Below, in pieces: positions 32,238 through 41,183 of a DNA stretch of 43,419 bases. Every line of letters starts with the position of its first letter. The first letter of the stretch is position 1. Location of the stretch: contig CAUTUX010000009.1 of NCBI GenBank assembly GCA_963542015.1, forward strand, positions 1 through 43,419, in the 5' to 3' direction. The DNA comes from CAUTUX01 sp963542015. GTDB lineage: Bacteria; Bacillota; Clostridia; Christensenellales; CAG-917. The position numbers and the translations under genes are program-made. Below the pieces are notes generated by a model, which was given only the letters and a program-made list of their open reading frames with translations, was not told where the DNA came from and searched no databases.

Positions 32238-33410
32238 TTGAACACAAATAAGGAAAGAGCAGGATTTTTTAGAAAACAGTTATCTGGAGAGATGGCTTAT
32301 TATGCTTTTATACCATCCCCGTTGCCACCAGAACCAAGCATACAATTAGATAATGAAAATGTAGAGTTGTTAATAAAGGCTCATAAGGTTTTGGCAATTC
32401 TTGATGATAGGGCGACAAATATTCCAGACATGGATCTATTTATATCAATGTATGTTCGCAAGGAAGCACTTTTATCATCTCAAATTGAAGGGACTCAAGC
32501 AACATTGGAAGATATTTTTAATCCAGGGATTTTAAAGAACATAAATGTCGATATTGATGAAGTTGTTAATTATATAAAAGCAACAAAATATGCGATTGAG
32601 AGAATAAAGACATTGCCATTATGTAACAGGCTACTTAAAGAAATACATAAGATACTCTTATCAGGAACAAGAGGAAAAGATAAGCATCCTGGGGAATTTA
32701 GAAAAAGCCAAAACTGGATAGGTGGAGTCGGATCGGGAATTAAAACAGCCAATTACATTCCACCAGATGTTGATAGTATGAACGAAACCATGTCAGACCT
32801 TGAAAAGTATATTAATGGAGATGATAGATTAGATCCTTTAATTAGGATTGCCTTAATTCATTATCAGTTTGAGTCAATTCATCCATTTCTAGATGGTAAC
32901 GGGCGAATTGGTAGGCTGTTAATAATTTTATATCTTTTAGAAAAAAAAGTTATAAAAACACCATCCATATATTTGTCACTATATCTAAAGCAGAACCGAA
33001 TTGAATATTATGATAGGATGTCTGCGGTTAGAGATACGGGAAACTACGAGCAGTGGATTAAGTTTTTTTTGGAAGGTGTTTATCTTAGTGGAAAGTCTGC
33101 AATAGAAACAGCAGATAAATTAATTTGTTTAAGAAAAGATAATTTGGAGAAGATCAAAAATGGAAATTACACAAAAAGAACAACTGATACGATGTTGAAA
33201 GTATTTCATTATATAGAATCACATCCAATCATTGATATAGGAAAAACTGCTGAATATTTATCAATGGCATACAATAGTATTGCTACATGCATAGATAAGT
33301 TAGAGCATCTTGGAATTTTGTGTTCTGTAAAGGAACAGTCAAGAAATAAGACATATAGTTATAAGCGATATCTTGATATATTAAGTGATGGAACAGAATT
33401 GGACTTGTAA
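32238..33410 (+). CDS. Fic family protein (class II AMPylator-like) with C-terminal winged helix
   Basis: 390 residues from TTG 32238. The N-terminus 'ERAGFFRKQLSGEMAYYAFIPSPLPP' (split: 'RAGFFRKQ', 'AFIPSPLPP') is normal for the family, which supports this weakly signalled start. The catalytic loop is His215-Pro-Phe-Leu-Asp-Gly-Asn-Gly-Arg-Ile-Gly-Arg226, complete. The inhibitory helix motif S/TxxxEG/N is Ser80-Ser-Gln-Ile-Glu84-Gly85, N-terminal to the Fic domain, which marks an auto-inhibited class II enzyme. Residues about 310-385 look like a winged-helix DNA-binding domain. It should transfer AMP (or another nucleotide part) to a hydroxyl side chain of a target protein. Four TGAAATA motifs stand before it and may be its own operators. 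Confidence 0.9.
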   Translation: MNTNKERAGFFRKQLSGEMAYYAFIPSPLPPEPSIQLDNENVELLIKAHKVLAILDDRATNIPDMDLFISMYVRKEALLSSQIEGTQATLEDIFNPGILKNINVDIDEVVNYIKATKYAIERIKTLPLCNRLLKEIHKILLSGTRGKDKHPGEFRKSQNWIGGVGSGIKTANYIPPDVDSMNETMSDLEKYINGDDRLDPLIRIALIHYQFESIHPFLDGNGRIGRLLIILYLLEKKVIKTPSIYLSLYLKQNRIEYYDRMSAVRDTGNYEQWIKFFLEGVYLSGKSAIETADKLICLRKDNLEKIKNGNYTKRTTDTMLKVFHYIESHPIIDIGKTAEYLSMAYNSIATCIDKLEHLGILCSVKEQSRNKTYSYKRYLDILSDGTELDL

Positions 33411-33736
33411 GGTGATAAAAATTTATCAATGTAAAATAGAAAAATAATTGAGGCATTGCTATATTTTAACAAAAGTTCATTGAAGTTTAATTAGTTAAAG
33501 TTTTAACAAAATACCATTAATATATTGTAAAAATATTAAATCTATTACTGATAATTAAAATTTACATAAACAATTTTATTACAAATTATCGGATTAGAAG
33601 TACTATTTTCATTAAAACAGTTAAAAATCAATCGAAAATGCATTTTAAGTTTAAAATTGACTAAAAAATCTATTTATTATATATTTCTTAAATGTTGTAC
33701 GAGAATACAGCAAATTAATCATTTGGTAGGTGAAAT
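33411..33736. other. Gene-free AT-rich spacer between the Fic gene and the AmaP-like gene
   Basis: 326 nt with stops in all frames and no tRNA or clear structured RNA. A small palindrome GATAAAAATTTATC (33414-33427) follows the Fic stop but lacks a GC core, so it is a poor terminator. The only convincing element is the promoter at 33657-33685. Confidence 0.6.
33657..33685 (+). promoter_or_regulatory. Promoter of the AmaP-like/greA/lysS transcript
   Basis: TTGACT (33657-33662), exactly 17 nt, TATATT (33680-33685). This gives a leader of about 45 nt before the AmaP-like gene. The boxes differ from consensus at one position each. No terminator is seen before greA and lysS, so all three may start here. 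Confidence 0.6.
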
Positions 33737-34474
33737 ATGAAAAAGACTATCACTAAAATTTTGGCGGCGACAGCTTCCGTTATTTCTTTTATCTTAATTT
33801 TGATATTAGTAATATTGGCATTTAAAGGATTGAAGCCAGAAGAAATTCAAAAAGGACTTGGGAAAGGTCTTATAATAGCCCTTTCAATTACATTTTTAGC
33901 ATTAACAGTTATTTTCCTTGCGTTATTGTTCTCTAATGATGATGTAATAAAAGAAATAGTTATAAAGAGTGAACATAAAGGTTCAGTCTACGCAACAATG
34001 GCCGTTATCAAAAAGACAGTTAAGAAAGCTACTTTTGAGATGGTGGGAATTAAATGTGGTAGAGTGGCTGTATTCAGAACTGAATTTGGAGTTAGATTGA
34101 TGGTTAATGTTAAAGTAACCGATGAGGATGCAGAAATTGCTTCAGCAAGAGTAAGAATTGCACTTGAAGATGAATTTAAAGGTAGCCTTGGATATACATT
34201 TAATTCTATTGAAGTTAAAATCACAAGTTTAAAATCAAAGTTCATGCTTGATAAAGAAGATGTAGACAAAAAGGTAAATGCTGAAATGAAGGAACAGAGA
34301 AAGCAGGCAATAGAGACAGCGGCAAGAGAAAGAAGTGTAGAGAAAAAAGCTGCTGAAATGAACAAAATGGATGAACAAAAAAGAGAAGAAGCCAAGGCTG
34401 ATGCAGTTGCATTAAATGATAATGTAGTTGAAACAAAGGTAGAAGAAGTTAAAGTTACTGAAGAAAATATATAA
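33737..34474 (+). CDS. AmaP-like alkaline-shock membrane-anchor protein (Asp23/Gls24 domain)
   Basis: 245 residues. Two membrane helices (about 7-29 and 44-66) form a hairpin with a short outside loop. An Asp23/Gls24-like (DUF322) cytoplasmic region follows (about 85-175, 'VYATMAVIKKTVKKAT', 'FGVRLMVNVKVTDEDAE'), then a charged coiled tail rich in Lys, Glu and Ala (about 185-245). AmaP anchors the stress protein Asp23 to the membrane in staphylococci and is usually beside asp23. No asp23 gene is in this window, and the tail is longer than I expect. GGTG lies 4 nt before the ATG. It has a good promoter and probably leads the greA-lysS transcript. Confidence 0.75.
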   Translation: MKKTITKILAATASVISFILILILVILAFKGLKPEEIQKGLGKGLIIALSITFLALTVIFLALLFSNDDVIKEIVIKSEHKGSVYATMAVIKKTVKKATFEMVGIKCGRVAVFRTEFGVRLMVNVKVTDEDAEIASARVRIALEDEFKGSLGYTFNSIEVKITSLKSKFMLDKEDVDKKVNAEMKEQRKQAIETAARERSVEKKAAEMNKMDEQKREEAKADAVALNDNVVETKVEEVKVTEENI

Positions 34475-34505
34475 TAATTAAATTGTATGTAAAGGAGTGC
34501 TTAAA

Positions 34506-34982
34506 ATGGAAATAGGGCAGAATTACATAACAAGAGACGGCTTTGAGAAACTACAAAGCCGTTTGCATTTGTTGAAGACTGTTAAAAGACAGGAAGTTAT
34601 TGAACATATCAAGATTGCAAGAGATTTTGGAGATTTATCTGAAAACGCTGAATATGATGCAGCCAAAGAAGAACAAGCGAAAGTAGAGGGCGAAATAAAG
34701 GAACTTGAGCATCACATTGAAAATGCAGAAGTAAAGCGTGCCATTAAAAATGGAAAAGTTGGATTTGCTAGTAAGGTTACAGTGCAAGTTGAAGACGACT
34801 TTGGCACGGATGAGTGTGACTATCAGATTGTAGGAAAATACGAAGCTGATTTAAAGGAAAATAAGATCAGTTACGAATCAGCATTATCACAGGCATTGAT
34901 AGATAAAGAATGCGGTGATGAAATAGATGTTAAGCTAGATAATGGTTCAGTAGTTAAGTATAAGATTATAGCGATTAAATAA
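34506..34982 (+). CDS. greA: Transcription elongation factor GreA
   Basis: 158 residues from the ATG at 34506, with AAAGGAG 8 nt upstream. An in-frame GTG at 34497 is part of that binding site and not the start. The N-terminal coiled coil (about 1-75) carries 'DLSENAEYDAAKEEQAKVEG' with the acidic tip residues that enter the polymerase secondary channel. The C-terminal FKBP-like domain ends in 'VVKYKIIAIK'. GreA releases backtracked RNA polymerase by stimulating transcript cleavage. lysS starts 1 nt after its stop, the usual clostridial greA-lysS pair. Confidence 0.96.
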   Translation: MEIGQNYITRDGFEKLQSRLHLLKTVKRQEVIEHIKIARDFGDLSENAEYDAAKEEQAKVEGEIKELEHHIENAEVKRAIKNGKVGFASKVTVQVEDDFGTDECDYQIVGKYEADLKENKISYESALSQALIDKECGDEIDVKLDNGSVVKYKIIAIK

Positions 34983-34983
34983 A

Positions 34984-36471
34984 ATGGAAGAATTGAAGAA
35001 CACACAAATAAAAGAACAAGATATCAATGAAGTAAGGAAGGTTAGAGAAGAAAAACTTGCTAACTTGAAAACGAGTGGCAACAATCCTTTTGAAGTTACT
35101 ACATATAAAAGAACAGCAAATGCGAGTGAAATAATAAATAATTATGCGAAGTATGCTGATAAAAATGTTAGCATTGCAGGTAGACTTGTTTCAAAAAGAA
35201 TAATGGGCAAAGCTAGCTTTGGACATATCTTAGATAATGGAATTAAGATTCAAGGATATTTTAGTAGGGATTCAATTGGTGAAGAAGGATATTCAGCATT
35301 TAAAAAGATGGATATCGGAGACATTGTCGGAATTGAAGGTAAAGTTTTTAAAACTCAGACTATGGAAATTTCTATTCATGTTGATAAGGTTGTTTTGCTT
35401 TCAAAGTCATTACTTCCATTGCCAGAAAAATATCACGGTTTAAAAGATCCTGAATTAAGATATAGACAGAGATATGTTGATCTGATTGTAAATGAAGAAG
35501 TTAGAAATACATTTATTAAGAGAACAAAGATCATTTCAGCAATGCGTGAATTTTTAAATAAAAAGGGATTTTTAGAAGTAGAAACACCAGTTTTAAATAC
35601 ATTGGCTGGTGGAGCTAATGCGAGACCTTTCATAACGCATCACAACACTCTTGATATTGATATGTATCTTAGAATCGCTACAGAGCTATATTTAAAGCGT
35701 TTAATAGTTGGTGGATTTGATAGGGTATATGAAATTGGAAGAATATTTAGGAACGAAGGAATGGATCCTAAACATAATCCAGAGTTCACAACAATTGAAT
35801 TATATCAAGCATATGCAGATTATCATGACATGATGGATATTACAGAAGATTTAATTAAATATTGTGCTGAACAGGCGTGTGGAACCCTTAAATTAATATA
35901 CCAAGGCGAAGAATTAAATCTTGATGGTAAATGGAAACATTTAACCATGCAAGACGCAGTTAAAGAATATACTGGTATTGATTTCAATAAGCCAATGAAG
36001 ACGATTATAAGTGAGTGTAACAAAAAGGGACTGGAGCTTGAAAAAGATACTACATGGGGAAATGCTTTATATAAAGTATTTGATTGTTTTGTTGAAGAAA
36101 AATTATACGGTCCAGTATTTATTACTGATTATCCTGTTGAAGTTAGTCCTTTAGCCAAAAAGAAACCAGGGGATGAAAGATTAACTGAAAGATTTGAACT
36201 ATTTATAACTGGTAAAGAGCTAGCAAATGCATTCTCAGAACTTAATGATCCTCAAGATCAAAGACAAAGATTTGAAGCACAGATGAAGGCAAAAGAAAAG
36301 GGAGACGATGAAGCTCAACCATATGATGAGGATTTTTGTACAGCACTAGAATACGGAATGCCACCAACAGGCGGAATGGGACTGGGCGTAGATAGACTTG
36401 TCATGCTTTTAACTGATCAGTATACCATTAGAGAAGTCTTGCTTTTTCCTACAATGAGACCATTAAACTAA
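34984..36471 (+). CDS. lysS: Lysyl-tRNA synthetase, class II
   Basis: 495 residues, full length. The N-terminal OB-fold binds the anticodon (about 55-150, 'VSIAGRLVSKRIMGKASFGH', split: 'SIAGRLVSKRIMGKASF'). The class II core has motif 1 around 'RTKIISAMREFL', motif 2 'GRIFRNEGMDPKHNPEFT' and motif 3 'GMGLGVDRLVMLL'. 'ERFELFITGKELANAFSELN' lies between, as in bacterial LysS. It would charge both tRNA-Lys species, including the tRNA-Lys(CTT) at 962. No T-box is present. Translation probably couples to greA because only one base separates the two. Confidence 0.97.
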   Translation: MEELKNTQIKEQDINEVRKVREEKLANLKTSGNNPFEVTTYKRTANASEIINNYAKYADKNVSIAGRLVSKRIMGKASFGHILDNGIKIQGYFSRDSIGEEGYSAFKKMDIGDIVGIEGKVFKTQTMEISIHVDKVVLLSKSLLPLPEKYHGLKDPELRYRQRYVDLIVNEEVRNTFIKRTKIISAMREFLNKKGFLEVETPVLNTLAGGANARPFITHHNTLDIDMYLRIATELYLKRLIVGGFDRVYEIGRIFRNEGMDPKHNPEFTTIELYQAYADYHDMMDITEDLIKYCAEQACGTLKLIYQGEELNLDGKWKHLTMQDAVKEYTGIDFNKPMKTIISECNKKGLELEKDTTWGNALYKVFDCFVEEKLYGPVFITDYPVEVSPLAKKKPGDERLTERFELFITGKELANAFSELNDPQDQRQRFEAQMKAKEKGDDEAQPYDEDFCTALEYGMPPTGGMGLGVDRLVMLLTDQYTIREVLLFPTMRPLN

Positions 36472-36522
36472 TAATTAAAAATCAAAAAAGCATTTATTAA
36501 TCATATTTTAACTGAGATTTGC

Positions 36523-36540
36523 TGCCATGCAAAAATGGCA
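36523..36540. other. Hairpin in the lysS-hsdR gap
   Basis: TGCCAT (36523-36528) and ATGGCA (36535-36540) with a 6-nt loop, 52 nt after lysS. No T-run follows on either strand, so it is a weak terminator at best. The 129-nt gap must contain the hsdR promoter, but no box pair with good spacing stands out. Confidence 0.35.
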
Positions 36541-36600
36541 TTAGTGGTTGTTTTAAGATAAAATAGAATTAGTTGTCTATATATATTTAGGGAGAATTAA

Positions 36601-39588
36601 ATGGTAGAAGAAATTAAGATGCTTGAAATGCCTAACGGTATAATCACATCAAAATTTACAAAACAGGAAAAGGAGTATAAAGGGTATCAAGACGAAAAAA
36701 AACTTGAAGAAGAATTAATAATAAATCTTAAAAATTTAGGATACGAATACTGTAGTCATATAAAGAATAAGCGAACACTTGAAGAAAATTTAAAAAAATG
36801 TATTGAAGAGTTAAATAAAGTTTCGTTTACTGAAAGCGAATGGAAAAGATTTTTAAATGAGTATTTAAATTGCAAAAACGAAGAAATAAGAGAAAAAACA
36901 CGAAAGATACACGATAATTTTGTATGCGATTTTGAGTTTGATGATAAAACTAGAAAAAATATTAAAATAATTGATAAAAACGATTTGACACGGAATAAAT
37001 TACAAGTTCTTAGTCAGGTAGAACAACACTCAAATCGTTATGATGTAACTATTGTATTAAATGGATTGCCATTTGTGCATATTGAACTAAAGAGACGTGG
37101 CGAAAATCTAAAAGAAGCATTTAATCAAATAGAAAGATATAAACATGAGAGTTTGTATAGCGTAGATTCTCTATATCAGTATGTACAGATGTTTGTTATA
37201 TCAAATGGAACATATACTAGATATTTTCCAAACACATTACTCGCAAGTGAAGATTCATATAATTTTACAATGACATGGGCGGATCTTTATAACAATCCCA
37301 TACATGATCTTATTGACTTTACACGATATTTGTTTGAAAAAAGAATTCTTCTTGAAGTATTACTCAAATATACAGTATTTGATTCAGAAAATAATTTAAA
37401 AATAATGAGGCCATATCAAATTGCTGCAACAGAGCGATTACTGTGGAAAATTGATAGTATGTATCACAATAAGCAGTATGGCAAAAATGGATCCGGTGGA
37501 TACATATGGCATACAACAGGTTCTGGGAAAACCCTTACATCATTTAAAGCATCCAGATTAGCGACAAAACTTGATTATATTGACAAAGTATTTTTTGTAG
37601 TTGATAGAAAAGATTTGGACTCACAGACAATTAAAGAGTATGAAAAGTTTCAGGAAGGCTCTGTCAGCCATGCTGGTAGCACAAATGATCTTAAATTAAA
37701 AATAGAAAAAAATGATGGAAAGATTATAGTAACGACAATCCAAAAATTAAATGAATTTGTTAAACGCAATTCTCAACATGAAATATATGATAAGCATTGC
37801 GTAATGATTTATGATGAGTGTCATAGAAGTCAATTTGGATCAATTCAGAACAATATAAGAAAACATTTTAAAAAGTATTATCAGTTTGGATTTACAGGCA
37901 CTCCAATTTTTCTTGAAAATGCACAGCAGGGTGGGCTTACAACAAAAGATCTGTTTGGCGAAATGTTGCACAGTTATACAATTAAGCATGCTCTTGCTGA
38001 TGAAAAAGTTCTTCCATTTAATGTGGAATATAATGCAGCAATAGCCAAGCCTGTAGATGAAAGTGCAAATCAAAATACAAACAACATAAATGATTTTGAA
38101 AGTGAAAAGCGTATTGCAGTCATAGTTGAAGATATTCTAAAAAAATATAATAGAAAGACAGCACGTGATAAAGTTTGTGGTAAAATTGAAGAAAAAAGAA
38201 GAAATGGATTTAATGCTTTATTGGCGGTATCAAGTATTAAAGTTGCAAAAAAATATTATGAAGAGTTCAAAAAACAGCAAGAAGAGAAGGAAGAAAGACT
38301 TCGTATAGGACTCATATACAGTTTTGCAGCAAATGGTGAAATAACTGCAGTTGGAGGGATCCAAGATGAGACAGGTGGAATAGGCGATTTAGATAAAGAT
38401 GACAAAATCTTTTTAGAGAAGGCTATAGAAGATTATAATGAATATTTTCAAGAGAACTGTAGTTTGGTTGCTGATGGCTTTGATGCATATTATAAAAATA
38501 TTTCAGACAAAATTAAAACTAAAAAAATAGATTTGGTAATAGTAGTAGGAATGTTTCTTACAGGATTTGATTCAAAATATTTAAACACTTTATTTATTGA
38601 TAAAGAGTTGCAATATCATGGATTAATACAGGCATTTTCAAGAACTAATAGAATTTTGGATGAAAGAAAAGCTTTTGGAAATATTATTTGCTATAGAGAT
38701 TTGGAAGAAGCAACAGAAAAAGCAATTAAATTATATGGTGATATTGATGGAGATATTTTATTAAGTAGAAAATATCTTGACTATATTAATGGATATGAGG
38801 ATGAAAATGGAAAGACTATAGATGGCTATAGAGCAGTGTGTAATGAGCTCTTAAAAAGATTTTCTGAGCCTACAACAATATTAACAACTAAAGATAAAAA
38901 AGATTTTGTAGATCTTTTCAGTAAATACCTAAGACTTCAGAATCGGTTAAGATTTTTTGACGAATTTGATGATGAAGATAAGATTATCAGTGAAATTTTG
39001 CACCAAGATATGCAAAGTGTATATTTGCAAATAAAAGAAGAATATAGTGCGGCAAATAAACAAAATAAAGTGAAAGATCTTGATGGGATAGTTTTTGAGA
39101 TTGACCTATTAAAACAAGTAACAATAGATTTAGATTATGTATTAAATAAGTTATCTGAAGGAGTTGTAGGGAGCGGTAGTGTTAATATAGATATTCAGAC
39201 GCTTAAAGATAATATAATGAGGTTAATTAACTCAAATATAGGAATGAGAGCAAAAGCGGGGTTGGTGGATCAATTTATAGAAACACATAAAAGGAAGATT
39301 TTATTAAAAGAGTACAAAGATAAAGAGACATTAATAGATGATTTTTATATTTACGCAAAAGAAGCAAAAGAAAAAGCAATATTAAATCTTATTGAAGAAG
39401 AAAAATTAAAAGCTACTGCAAAGGAATTTATAGAAAAAGCTATAAAAGAAAATGTAATTAATATAAAAGGGGATGAATATGACAGTATCATGCCGGCATT
39501 GAGTAGGAGAAATAATCAAAGGGCAATTAAAAAAGCAGAAGTTACAGAAAAAATAGATAAGATAATAGATATATATAAAGACATATAA
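36601..39588 (+). CDS. hsdR: Type I restriction enzyme subunit R
   Basis: 995 residues, full length. The N-terminal PD-(D/E)xK nuclease is visible as Asp148 in 'RYDVTIVL' and Glu162-Leu-Lys164 in 'HIELKRRG'. The motor has Walker A Gly307-Ser-Gly-Lys-Thr311 ('TTGSGKTLTS'), DEAD-box motif Asp405-Glu-Cys-His408 ('IYDECHRSQFG'), 'FGFTGTPIF' and the second RecA-like part with 'GMFLTGFDSKYLNTLFIDK' and 'QAFSRTNRI'. It pulls DNA in with ATP and cuts far from the target when unmodified DNA is bound. GGGAG lies 6 nt before the ATG. hsdM begins 11 nt downstream. The frame is intact, so restriction should be active. Confidence 0.96.
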   Translation: MVEEIKMLEMPNGIITSKFTKQEKEYKGYQDEKKLEEELIINLKNLGYEYCSHIKNKRTLEENLKKCIEELNKVSFTESEWKRFLNEYLNCKNEEIREKTRKIHDNFVCDFEFDDKTRKNIKIIDKNDLTRNKLQVLSQVEQHSNRYDVTIVLNGLPFVHIELKRRGENLKEAFNQIERYKHESLYSVDSLYQYVQMFVISNGTYTRYFPNTLLASEDSYNFTMTWADLYNNPIHDLIDFTRYLFEKRILLEVLLKYTVFDSENNLKIMRPYQIAATERLLWKIDSMYHNKQYGKNGSGGYIWHTTGSGKTLTSFKASRLATKLDYIDKVFFVVDRKDLDSQTIKEYEKFQEGSVSHAGSTNDLKLKIEKNDGKIIVTTIQKLNEFVKRNSQHEIYDKHCVMIYDECHRSQFGSIQNNIRKHFKKYYQFGFTGTPIFLENAQQGGLTTKDLFGEMLHSYTIKHALADEKVLPFNVEYNAAIAKPVDESANQNTNNINDFESEKRIAVIVEDILKKYNRKTARDKVCGKIEEKRRNGFNALLAVSSIKVAKKYYEEFKKQQEEKEERLRIGLIYSFAANGEITAVGGIQDETGGIGDLDKDDKIFLEKAIEDYNEYFQENCSLVADGFDAYYKNISDKIKTKKIDLVIVVGMFLTGFDSKYLNTLFIDKELQYHGLIQAFSRTNRILDERKAFGNIICYRDLEEATEKAIKLYGDIDGDILLSRKYLDYINGYEDENGKTIDGYRAVCNELLKRFSEPTTILTTKDKKDFVDLFSKYLRLQNRLRFFDEFDDEDKIISEILHQDMQSVYLQIKEEYSAANKQNKVKDLDGIVFEIDLLKQVTIDLDYVLNKLSEGVVGSGSVNIDIQTLKDNIMRLINSNIGMRAKAGLVDQFIETHKRKILLKEYKDKETLIDDFYIYAKEAKEKAILNLIEEEKLKATAKEFIEKAIKENVINIKGDEYDSIMPALSRRNNQRAIKKAEVTEKIDKIIDIYKDI

Positions 39589-39599
39589 GGAGATAAGGT

Positions 39600-41183
39600 T
39601 TGGGAAATAAGATAAAAGACATAAATGAGACAAATCAAAGAGCAGAACTTCATAGGAAAATATGGGCAATAGCAGATAATGTTCGTGGAGCAGTAGATGG
39701 TTGGGACTTTAAACAATTTATTTTAGGCATTCTTTTTTATCGTTTTATATCTGAAAATTTAACAGAAAAAATAAATAAAGATGAACATGAAGCAGGTGAT
39801 GAAACATTTAAATATGCTGAAATTGATGATTCAGAGGCTAGTGATTTTGAAAGAGACATGATAGATACCAAAGGATTTTTTATTCTGCCTTCACAGCTGT
39901 TCGAAAATGTGATTAAGAATGCAAGACAAAATGAAAATTTGAACACTGATCTTGCAAAGATCTTTAAAGATATAGAAGCTAGTGCACAAGGTAGCACATC
40001 AGAGGAAGATTTTAAAGGATTATTTGATGATATTGATACCAGGAGTAATAGGCTTGGAGGAACGGTTGAAGAACGAAATAAGAAGCTTGTAGATATATTA
40101 GAGGGTATTAATGAAATCAATTTTGGCAACTTTGAAGATAACACGATAGATGCTTTTGGAGACGCATATGAATATTTGATTTCAAATTATGCGAGCAATG
40201 CTGGAAAATCAGGTGGAGAATTTTTTACGCCACAGACAGTTTCAAAATTATTAGCAAGAATTGTTATGGAGGGAAAAACAAAAATTAATAAAGTTTATGA
40301 TCCAACTTGTGGGAGTGGTTCATTGCTTTTGCAGATGAAAAAACAGTTTGATGAAAAAATTATAGAAAACGGATTCTTCGGGCAGGAGATAAATATGACA
40401 AATTACAATCTTGCAAGAATGAATATGTTTTTACATAATATCAATTTTAATAAATTTAAGATTAGAAGAGGAGATACACTTATTAAACCAGATGAAGACA
40501 TTAAAAGCGAAAAACCGTTTGATGCGATAGTATCCAATCCACCATATTCAATTAAATGGAAAGGAGACAGTGATCCAACATTAATAAATGATGATAGGTT
40601 TTCTCCAGCAGGGAGATTAGCTCCAAAATCCTATGCAGATTATGCATTTATCTTGCATTCTTTAAATTATTTATCTGCTCAAGGTACAGCAGCTATAGTA
40701 TGTTTTCCTGGAATTTTTTATCGGAAAGGTGCGGAACAAACAATTAGGAAGTATTTGATTGATAATAATTTTATTGAATGCATTATACAATTACCAGAAA
40801 ATCTGTTTTTTGGAACCAGTATTGCAACATGTATTTTGGTGATGTCAAAGCATAAAATAGATAACAGAGTCTTATTTATAGATGCCAGCAAGGAATTTAA
40901 AAAAGAAACAAATAATAATATTTTATCTGAAGAGAATATAGAGAACATTGTTAAGGCATATAAAGACAAATCAGATAGAGAGTATTTTTCAAAGAATGTA
41001 GATAAAGATGAAATTATAGAAAACGACTATAATTTGTCAGTTTCAACATATATTGTGAAAGAGGATACTAGAGAAAAAATAAATATAAAAGAACTGAATA
41101 GGGACATTGATGAAACGGTATTAAAAATTAATAAATTGAGAGAGTCAATAAATGAAATTGTAAAGGAGCTTGAAGATGAGTAA
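39600..41183 (+). CDS. hsdM: Type I methyltransferase subunit M
   Basis: 527 residues from TTG 39600, which has AAGGAG 7 nt upstream. An N-terminal helical domain (about 10-160) precedes the methyltransferase domain. Motif I, which binds S-adenosylmethionine, is 'DPTCGSGSLLLQM' from Asp234; motif IV is Asn313-Pro-Pro-Tyr316 ('SNPPYSIKW'), which marks adenine N6-methylation. 'GGEFFTPQTVSKLL' is the usual N6_Mtase block. A coiled coil at the C-terminus (about 490-527) contacts HsdS. It protects host sites together with HsdS. The end overlaps the rhuM start by 8 nt. Confidence 0.96.
   Translation: MGNKIKDINETNQRAELHRKIWAIADNVRGAVDGWDFKQFILGILFYRFISENLTEKINKDEHEAGDETFKYAEIDDSEASDFERDMIDTKGFFILPSQLFENVIKNARQNENLNTDLAKIFKDIEASAQGSTSEEDFKGLFDDIDTRSNRLGGTVEERNKKLVDILEGINEINFGNFEDNTIDAFGDAYEYLISNYASNAGKSGGEFFTPQTVSKLLARIVMEGKTKINKVYDPTCGSGSLLLQMKKQFDEKIIENGFFGQEINMTNYNLARMNMFLHNINFNKFKIRRGDTLIKPDEDIKSEKPFDAIVSNPPYSIKWKGDSDPTLINDDRFSPAGRLAPKSYADYAFILHSLNYLSAQGTAAIVCFPGIFYRKGAEQTIRKYLIDNNFIECIIQLPENLFFGTSIATCILVMSKHKIDNRVLFIDASKEFKKETNNNILSEENIENIVKAYKDKSDREYFSKNVDKDEIIENDYNLSVSTYIVKEDTREKINIKELNRDIDETVLKINKLRESINEIVKELEDE

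Noticed and set aside
36523..36540. TGCCAT/ATGGCA hairpin as the lysS terminator
   Set aside because: No T-run follows on either strand; kept only as a low-confidence hairpin.
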